A stretch of DNA of 64,000 bases from Methylobacterium sp. E-045 (GTDB taxonomy: Bacteria; Pseudomonadota; Alphaproteobacteria; Rhizobiales; Beijerinckiaceae), in the NCBI RefSeq assembly GCF_022829685.1, contig NZ_JAKSYE010000118.1:32554-96553 (forward strand), given 5' to 3'. The notes under the pieces were generated by a model. The model did not search any database. It was given only the letters and a program-made list of their open reading frames with translations, and had not been told where the DNA came from. A program made the position numbers and the translations under genes. Below, one piece after another: positions 59,554 through 64,000 of the stretch. How positions within the stretch are numbered: the first letter of the stretch is position 1; every line of letters starts with the position of its first letter.

Positions 59554-60648
59554 TCAGCCGTCAACGTTCCACGAGGAGACGGTTCTGGCCATTGCCCAAA
59601 GCATGTTGTCGAGCGCGGTCGCCAAGGCGTTGTCGTTGTCTTCATTTCTGATGTTCAGAACGGCACCCCAGGTCATACCAGTGCCTGTGTGCACCTGGAT
59701 TGAGGTGGTGCCCGGCAGGCTGCCTGTATGCCAAGCATTGCCTCCGTTATTGAAAGCCAGCCCGCAACCGTATGCCCCCGACGGCGAGGCGATACTGGCG
59801 GACGTGCAACTCAAAAGTAGTTCGAGGCTGCTCCGCGTGAGGATGACGCTCGAACCTTCGTCATCCAGCGCCCCAAACAGGCCCGCCATGAATTGCGCTT
59901 GGTCGCCGGCACTGGCAATCCAGCCACCGTGCGCTGCCATGCGCGTGATGTTGAAGGAATACGGCTCATTCTGATCCTGCCCATCCGGCATGAAGTAGTG
60001 GACTTCGTTGGGCTGAGGGGCGATGGCGCCGATCATCATGTCGGTGATGCCAATGGGCGACAGAACGTTGTCTTGAACAAAGGCCTCATAGGTCTGGCCG
60101 GTGATTTCTTCGATGATCCGTCCCAGAACGCAGTAACCGAAGTTGGAGTAGGCGTAGCTGCTACCGGGTGGATTCTGGAGCGGGTAGGTCTGGAGCGCCC
60201 ATATGATCAGCTCATCTGTCGATAGCTCCGGCTTTTGAAACATGGGGTCATTGGCATCGTTGGGCCAACCTCCCGACGTATGCGTAAGGAGTTCATGGAC
60301 GGTGATCAGCGGAACCCAACCGCTGGGTGACCCGAACCCGCTAAATTGCGACAGCAGACCATTCGTATCGAAAACCGTGGAATTGAGCGCCAGCTTGCCT
60401 CTTTCCATTAAGAGGAAGATCGCTGCCGCGGTTATGGCTTTGGTGTCGCTCGCGATCCGGAAGAGACTCGTCGTCGTCACGACATTGAGGTTTTGGTCGG
60501 CAAAGCCGTACCCTGCTTCGTACAGCAAGGTACCGCCGCGCCGAAAGCTGAGTGCTCCGCCCGGCACTCCATAGTTCTCCATGAACTCGATCATCAAAGC
60601 GTCAATTTGCGGCTGCGGCGAGAATGTGGATGTGTTTGGATCTGCCAT
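59554..60648 (-). CDS. Beta-lactamase-fold serine hydrolase
   Basis: 364 aa from ATG 60648 (AGGGGG eight bases upstream). The penicillin-binding/class C fold is shown by LFRIASDTKAITAAAIFLLM (SxxK as SDTK), GSSYAYSNFGYCVLGRIIEE (YSN as second motif) and NAWHTGSLPGTTSIQVH (HTG as third motif). No signal peptide, so it is probably a cytoplasmic esterase or peptidase and not a true beta-lactamase. Its substrate cannot be predicted. It faces the DUF3885 gene convergently. Confidence 0.88.
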   Translation of the reverse strand: MADPNTSTFSPQPQIDALMIEFMENYGVPGGALSFRRGGTLLYEAGYGFADQNLNVVTTTSLFRIASDTKAITAAAIFLLMERGKLALNSTVFDTNGLLSQFSGFGSPSGWVPLITVHELLTHTSGGWPNDANDPMFQKPELSTDELIIWALQTYPLQNPPGSSYAYSNFGYCVLGRIIEEITGQTYEAFVQDNVLSPIGITDMMIGAIAPQPNEVHYFMPDGQDQNEPYSFNITRMAAHGGWIASAGDQAQFMAGLFGALDDEGSSVILTRSSLELLLSCTSASIASPSGAYGCGLAFNNGGNAWHTGSLPGTTSIQVHTGTGMTWGAVLNIRNEDNDNALATALDNMLWAMARTVSSWNVDG

Positions 60649-60993
60649 GATCATCGCCCCCTGCGTTTGCTCGTGATGCTCTCACAGTCGCAGGCTGTAC
60701 CATCGCGAGTTTGTCCGCAACGTGCATCTCCCAGATTTTAATCGGCCGGGAAGCACTGGAGCAAAGGGGAATGACCTTCACTCTTGAAGCTTGCCGACCA
60801 CAGGGCAGCGCTTCGCTACGCCGAAGAGAAAGCTGACTGCCCTTTCTAAGGGCCAAGTAGTACCCCAATGGGGTCAGCTTTGCGGGACCAGCCTCCAAAG
60901 TGGAGAAGCGGTCTGACCCGTCTCCGTCGCGGCTCAACTGACGACGCCCATAGCAGGGCGGAGGTAAGCGGCGGCTGTCAGATCTTGAAAATG
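60649..60993. other. Intergenic region between hydrolase and NusG-like genes
   Basis: About 345 bases with no convincing gene. It must hold the promoter of the minus-strand hydrolase. A short palindrome (ACCCC-AAT-GGGGT near 60872-60884) is present, but no T-run follows it on either strand. Confidence 0.45.
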
Positions 60994-61695
60994 TCACACC
61001 ACCTGGATTTGCGCAAGGCTTAACTCCACAGGAACCGGTGCACTGAACATGGAAACTGAAACCCGCACCTTGCCCCTTTCCAGGATCACCTCCTCGATCT
61101 CGGCCGGCAGACTGAAGAATGGGCCGTCGGTGACGATAACTCGCTGTCCTATCGCGAAGGTGATGGGCGCAGGCTTCGTGTTCTTAAAGACGTTGTTGGC
61201 GAACCCTTGAAGGGCCACGGGATCAAGGCGCGCTGGCTTGAGCACCTGCCCGGCAATGTTGCCTTTCAGGCTCGTGTCGTCAGTCATGTAGCAAACCACT
61301 TCGGCAACAGGCGGGGAGGAGGGGTCAGGCTCGAACTCGCGCCGAACCGTTTCGAGCTGCGCCGCATCCTCAACGCCGATGAAGACGGTTCGTGCCAGCG
61401 TTGGACGCAAAGTGTCTATGCGTCGGCCTCGTCGGGTGACGACCTCCATCGTGCAAGGCTGGAATGTGACCGCCTGGGATAGGGTGATAGCCCTCAGGGC
61501 CACATCCTTCATTCGAGGTGCCATCCGGACAACATGCCAGGAGAGGGCAGGGTCGATGTCGAATGGAGCTTGCCCAACGGCCTCCTCCGGTTTCGAGATG
61601 AGCGACGCTGCGGGGTTCATGGCGCTCGCGAGCCGTCGCTCCTGCCTGCGCCTGTTGCGATCCCTCTGACGCTGCTTCTTATCCCGGCGAGCCAT
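60994..61695 (-). CDS. NusG-family transcription factor paralogue
   Basis: 233 aa. A very basic N-terminal tail (MARRDKKQRQRDRNRRRQER) precedes the NGN domain: LSWHVVRMAPRMKDVALRAI, ARTVFIGVEDAAQLETV and a C-terminal part reaching LQGFANNVFKN. A KOW domain ends it: FAIGQRVIVTDGPFFSLPAE, IEEVILERGKVRVSVSMF and PVELSLAQIQVV. Such NusG paralogues (RfaH, LoaP, phage forms) bind RNA polymerase and adjust pausing or termination for their own operons. It lies between late and replication genes, with an unusual palindrome upstream. It may control prophage late transcription. Confidence 0.85.
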   Translation of the reverse strand: MARRDKKQRQRDRNRRRQERRLASAMNPAASLISKPEEAVGQAPFDIDPALSWHVVRMAPRMKDVALRAITLSQAVTFQPCTMEVVTRRGRRIDTLRPTLARTVFIGVEDAAQLETVRREFEPDPSSPPVAEVVCYMTDDTSLKGNIAGQVLKPARLDPVALQGFANNVFKNTKPAPITFAIGQRVIVTDGPFFSLPAEIEEVILERGKVRVSVSMFSAPVPVELSLAQIQVV

Positions 61696-61759
61696 AAGCG
61701 TGTCCCTTTCATTTTGGGTGGGCCAAGGCTCGACGTGGGCCTCCGGCTCTCTAACAGTA

Positions 61760-61857
61760 GTGGTTTATAGGGTTTTGTTTCGGCCACTAACCCCTAAACT
61801 GCCTGAAGTACGTTTAGACAGTTCCCACGCGTTGGTTAAAACAAACCCTTAAACCCC
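61760..61857. repeat. Large concentric imperfect palindrome upstream of the NusG paralogue
   Basis: Outer arms GTGGTTTATAGGGTTTTG (from 61760) and AAACAAACCCTTAAACCCC (61839-61857) are complementary apart from single-base differences. Inner arms AACTGCCTGAA (61797-61807) and TTTAGACAGTT (61813-61823) share the same centre near 61810. AT content is well above the surroundings. It could be a regulatory target, a replication origin or an element end. It begins 65 bases before the NusG-like start. Confidence 0.6.
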
Positions 61858-61994
61858 TATGGTTGTGGCTCGAGCGGGGAAATTTAAAACTACAACGCCC
61901 ATTCCAGGCAATACAGTGCCCCATCGAATCTTGGCCAGAGCAGAACGCGGCGCGGCCCGTTTGGCCTTCAGGATCTGAGCTCGAGCGTTGACGT

Positions 61995-62245
61995 CCAGCT
62001 TTTGCCAGACCGTTAGGACCATCGGTTCGGGACACCGGCGGCCTCTCTCAAGGGCGTCGCTTCAAGTGCACGGGCTGCGGCAAGCAGTTCAGCGTCACCA
62101 GCGGGACCATTTTCGCCTCGCGCAAGCTGGCCTTCACGAGCCTTTGTGCTGTCGCCGCCATCCTCGTGAACGCTGTGAAGGGCCTCTCGGCCCTTCACGC
62201 GGCCGCGACATTCTGGCATCTGCGCGGCTATGCCCAAAAAGCCCT
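61995..62245 (+). pseudogene. IS1595-family transposase N-terminal fragment
   Basis: In the frame through 62040 the sequence reads RDTGGLSQGRRFKCTGCGKQ, then FSVTSGTIFASRKLAFTSL, CAVAAILVNAVKGLSALHAA and TFWHLRGYAQKALLF. The C-x-x-C plus FSVTSGTIF is the zinc-ribbon start of ISXO2/IS1595 transposases. The first CxxC and all catalytic residues are missing and the similarity fades by 62240. No inverted repeats found. Confidence 0.65.
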
Positions 62246-62448
62246 CTTATTTCGCCTTCCTAATCGCAGTTCGCCAGCCAAACGAGACGGATCGGATTTA
62301 TGCGATCCTGGCTCGCACGATGGGCGAAGCGATCGAGGTAGCCGCGATTCAAGAGCCAAAAGGTCCTACGCCACGCTATGTCGGCTCGCTTGGCGCTCGA
62401 TCCGTTGAACGGATGGGACTTAAGCCAGGAGAAGCGCGGGTTATCTAA
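62230..62448 (+). CDS. Small hypothetical protein
   Basis: 72 aa: MPKKPSYFAFLIAVRQPNET, DRIYAILARTMGEAIEVAAI, then QEPKGPTPRYVGSLGARSV and ERMGLKPGEARVI. A beta-alpha-beta plan with a basic end. No family recognised. It starts inside the transposase remnant, which might provide its upstream region. Codon use is normal. Confidence 0.5.
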   Translation: MPKKPSYFAFLIAVRQPNETDRIYAILARTMGEAIEVAAIQEPKGPTPRYVGSLGARSVERMGLKPGEARVI

Positions 62449-62484
62449 CGCCGCCCAAATCTAAGCGAATTGAACATCAAATAA

Positions 62485-62736
62485 CTATCTATCGAAAGCC
62501 GATAAAGATCCATACTGCGATGGATCTTGACTTTGTGATGCAGAACCATTTTCTATAAGCAGTTGGTGGCGTGCTTTAAGGAGGTATGCCTGTCGCTCAA
62601 ACAAGCTAGCGTAACCTCCGTCTTTATGAGAGCCTTTACCTTGCGGTGGCAACTGGCGCCAAACCCGCCCAGGATGATCGCGCTCGAAACTTTGTTGCGC
62701 TCGCTCATGAACCTGAAGTTCGGAAATCTCGGACAT
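62485..62736 (-). CDS. Doubtful small ORF
   Basis: 83 aa, starting MSEISELQVHERAQQSFERD, then HPGRVWRQLPPQGKGSH. Charged and soluble. No family recognised, and only a weak ribosome site (GGTGGA). The 62449-62906 gap otherwise has no gene on either strand. It is listed as possible only. Confidence 0.25.
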   Translation of the reverse strand: MSEISELQVHERAQQSFERDHPGRVWRQLPPQGKGSHKDGGYASLFERQAYLLKARHQLLIENGSASQSQDPSQYGSLSAFDR

Positions 62737-62906
62737 TCCACCAGCCCCAACGTCCGAATGAGCATATAATCACCCATGAATGTCGGAAAGCGGAAAATCC
62801 GAGCCAAGCGTCTGTGCGTGGGCGCTCAAAACGCCGCAGCAGTGAGCTAAAATGGGTCGCGGCGCTGGCTTGGTGCATTTGCTCCGGAAGGCCGGTTTCA
62901 TGCGCA

Positions 62907-63851
62907 TTACCTCGCGATCAAGCCGCGCGGAAAATCGGCCTTCCGCAACAGAACGTCGTTCCAATCTGCTCCGGCGAGAGCAGGTAGCTCAACGCGCACG
63001 GGCCAACCCTTCATTGCAAGGCGGTGCGCCAAGCTGTAGGCGGAGGCCTGTCCGGCGAATTTCTGATCGCTGTCCCCAAACACGATGATCTCGCGGACGT
63101 CCTCGGGCGGTATCCACTTGGCGAGCATGGTGCTGCTCACCGCGGCCCAGCACGGCACGCCGAACAGCGAGGCGGCGGCAAAGGCGGTCTCGATGCCCTC
63201 GGCGATGCCCAGCACCGGCGCAGGGTCGAACAACCGGATCGCGGCGCCGTCCGGTATCGTTCCGGGCATCAGCCGCCGCGGCACCTCGACATCGGCCTTC
63301 GTCCCGCCGGGGGCGAGGTAGGTCCGATGCAGGGTGGCGGGGATACCGTCGTGCCCCATCACCATGGCGATCATGGCGGGATGGTAGGACACGACGTCGT
63401 CCTGGTAGCGCAGCCTGTCCGCGCATCGCAGGCAGGCCGGCACGTTCGTCAGGCCGACCCGGCGGAACAGGTATCGCCCCACGGGATCGTCGCATGTGAC
63501 CGCGTGCGAGGTCCGCCATAGGTCGTTCATGCTCCGCCGGCAGTCATCCTGCGACCGGGTTGGCTTGACCGGGCGTTGAGCTGCCTCGCCGAGGAGGGGA
63601 TCGATCCGCTTGGCCAGCGCCCGGAAATCCAGCCCAAGGACCCGCATCGCCAGTTCGGCACCGTCACCGGCTCCGCATGCGTTGCAGATCCAGGTGCCGC
63701 GGCCTTCAAGGTCATCGAACCGGAAGCGTGTCTTCCCATCGCACATAGGGCAGGGGCCCTGCTTGCCCGACAGGAACCGGCTGTCCACGCCGACTAGGGG
63801 CAGGAGGTTCCGCCACCGGCCACGGGCTCGCTCAGCGAGAGGCTTGCGCAT
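62907..63851 (-). CDS. Phage DNA primase with zinc-binding and Toprim domains
   Basis: 314 aa. A zinc-binding N-terminus (GKQGPCPMCDGKTRFRFDDL, then TWICNACGAGDG; two CxxC pairs) resembles phage/plasmid P4-type primases. A middle domain with DPVGRYLFRRVGLTNVPACL leads to the Toprim core VLGIAEGIETAFAAASLFG (Glu) and IIVFGDSDQKFAG (DxD). It would prime phage DNA replication. ATG overlaps the end of the helicase gene by 20 bases. It opens the replication side of the prophage that runs off the window. Confidence 0.88.
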   Translation of the reverse strand: MRKPLAERARGRWRNLLPLVGVDSRFLSGKQGPCPMCDGKTRFRFDDLEGRGTWICNACGAGDGAELAMRVLGLDFRALAKRIDPLLGEAAQRPVKPTRSQDDCRRSMNDLWRTSHAVTCDDPVGRYLFRRVGLTNVPACLRCADRLRYQDDVVSYHPAMIAMVMGHDGIPATLHRTYLAPGGTKADVEVPRRLMPGTIPDGAAIRLFDPAPVLGIAEGIETAFAAASLFGVPCWAAVSSTMLAKWIPPEDVREIIVFGDSDQKFAGQASAYSLAHRLAMKGWPVRVELPALAGADWNDVLLRKADFPRGLIAR

Positions 63852-64000
63852 TGCTGCCCCCCTTGGCCTTCGCGTAGGCGATCTGGCGCGATCTGATCCA
63901 GTTCAGCAGGAACGGCTGTGGCTCAACCAGCGGGGCGTTGTGGTAGCGGTCGGGCCATACACCCGTCAGCTCGCGGAACTTGTGTGCCGCCCATCCCTCC
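63832..64000 (-). CDS. Phage helicase-like protein, C-terminal end (5' partial)
   Basis: The visible end reads EGWAAHKFRELTGVWPDRYH, then NAPLVEPQPFLLNWIRSRQI and AYAKAKGGSNAQASR, stopping at 63832-63834. W-A-x-H-K-F-R-x-x-x-G-x-W-P and a final IAYAKAK are often seen at the end of phage DEAD/DEAH-box helicases. Only about 55 residues are present, so this is a likely but unproven call. Same strand as and overlapping the primase gene. Confidence 0.5.
   Translation of the reverse strand, partial: EGWAAHKFRELTGVWPDRYHNAPLVEPQPFLLNWIRSRQIAYAKAKGGSNAQASR

Noticed and set aside
60602..60997. 131-codon minus-strand ORF overlapping the hydrolase start
   Set aside because: Arg/Ser-rich, overlaps a well-supported gene in another frame, no ribosome site.

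Overview
The window comes from a GC-rich alphaproteobacterium, most likely a Hyphomicrobiales member such as Methylobacterium or Methylorubrum. I infer this from composition, codon use, the DUF3489/DUF2924/serine-recombinase module and the small hypothetical genes; no rRNA or intact tRNA is present to confirm it. Nearly everything after 2.4 kb is accessory DNA.

Region 1 (1-2.2 kb) is ordinary metabolism: the tail of an ABC transporter substrate-binding protein, then a two-gene flavin monooxygenase/flavin reductase operon. Region 2 (2.4-17.7 kb) looks like a defence island held in mobile-element debris. It has a giant nuclease-STAND-helical repeat protein, a two-gene operon (75-aa helical protein plus 826-aa RecF/SMC-like ATPase with a CPIC knuckle and a C-terminal zinc finger), and a 651-aa helical protein with a C-terminal PD-(D/E)xK-like motif. 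These are separated by an IS5-family element nested inside a dead IS630-family element and by a tyrosine-recombinase remnant, and are bounded by a serine recombinase with its DUF2924 and DUF3489 partners. Region 3 (18-26.6 kb) carries a methyl-accepting chemotaxis protein, an HD-GYP protein, and two RTX/hemolysin-type genes (one split by an in-frame UAG). A 73-aa gene is duplicated there behind a conserved hairpin leader.

Region 4 (26.7-55.8 kb) is a nearly complete late region of a siphovirus-type prophage in lambda gene order, almost all on the minus strand. The order is small terminase, large terminase, gpW, portal, S49 protease, scaffold-like protein, gpD, gpE, HeH protein, FII-like, Z/DUF6441, U-like, V, G/GT with a -1 frameshift, tape measure, DUF1833, NlpC/P60, J, tail fibre and lysis genes. 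Oddities are an FAD-dependent oxidoreductase inside the tail-fibre block, a reverse-strand secreted moron between tape measure and tail chaperone, a RelE-like toxin with an unusual partner, and many small membrane or secreted proteins.

Region 5 (55.8-64 kb) lies between the terminase and the replication genes. It holds a possible cos/packaging region, BRCT, winged-helix and adenine methyltransferase genes, a tRNA 3' fragment, bacterial-type cargo (DUF1275, DUF3885, a beta-lactamase-fold serine hydrolase), a NusG paralogue behind a large imperfect palindrome, a transposase remnant, and then a phage primase and the end of a helicase gene. The prophage therefore continues past the right edge; no integrase or repressor for it is visible here.

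Candidates for an undescribed system, in order of interest: the 9.2-11.9 kb two-gene ATPase operon, the 12.6-14.6 kb helical/nuclease-like protein, and the 2.4-6.4 kb nuclease-STAND protein. All functions are inferred from motifs read by eye.
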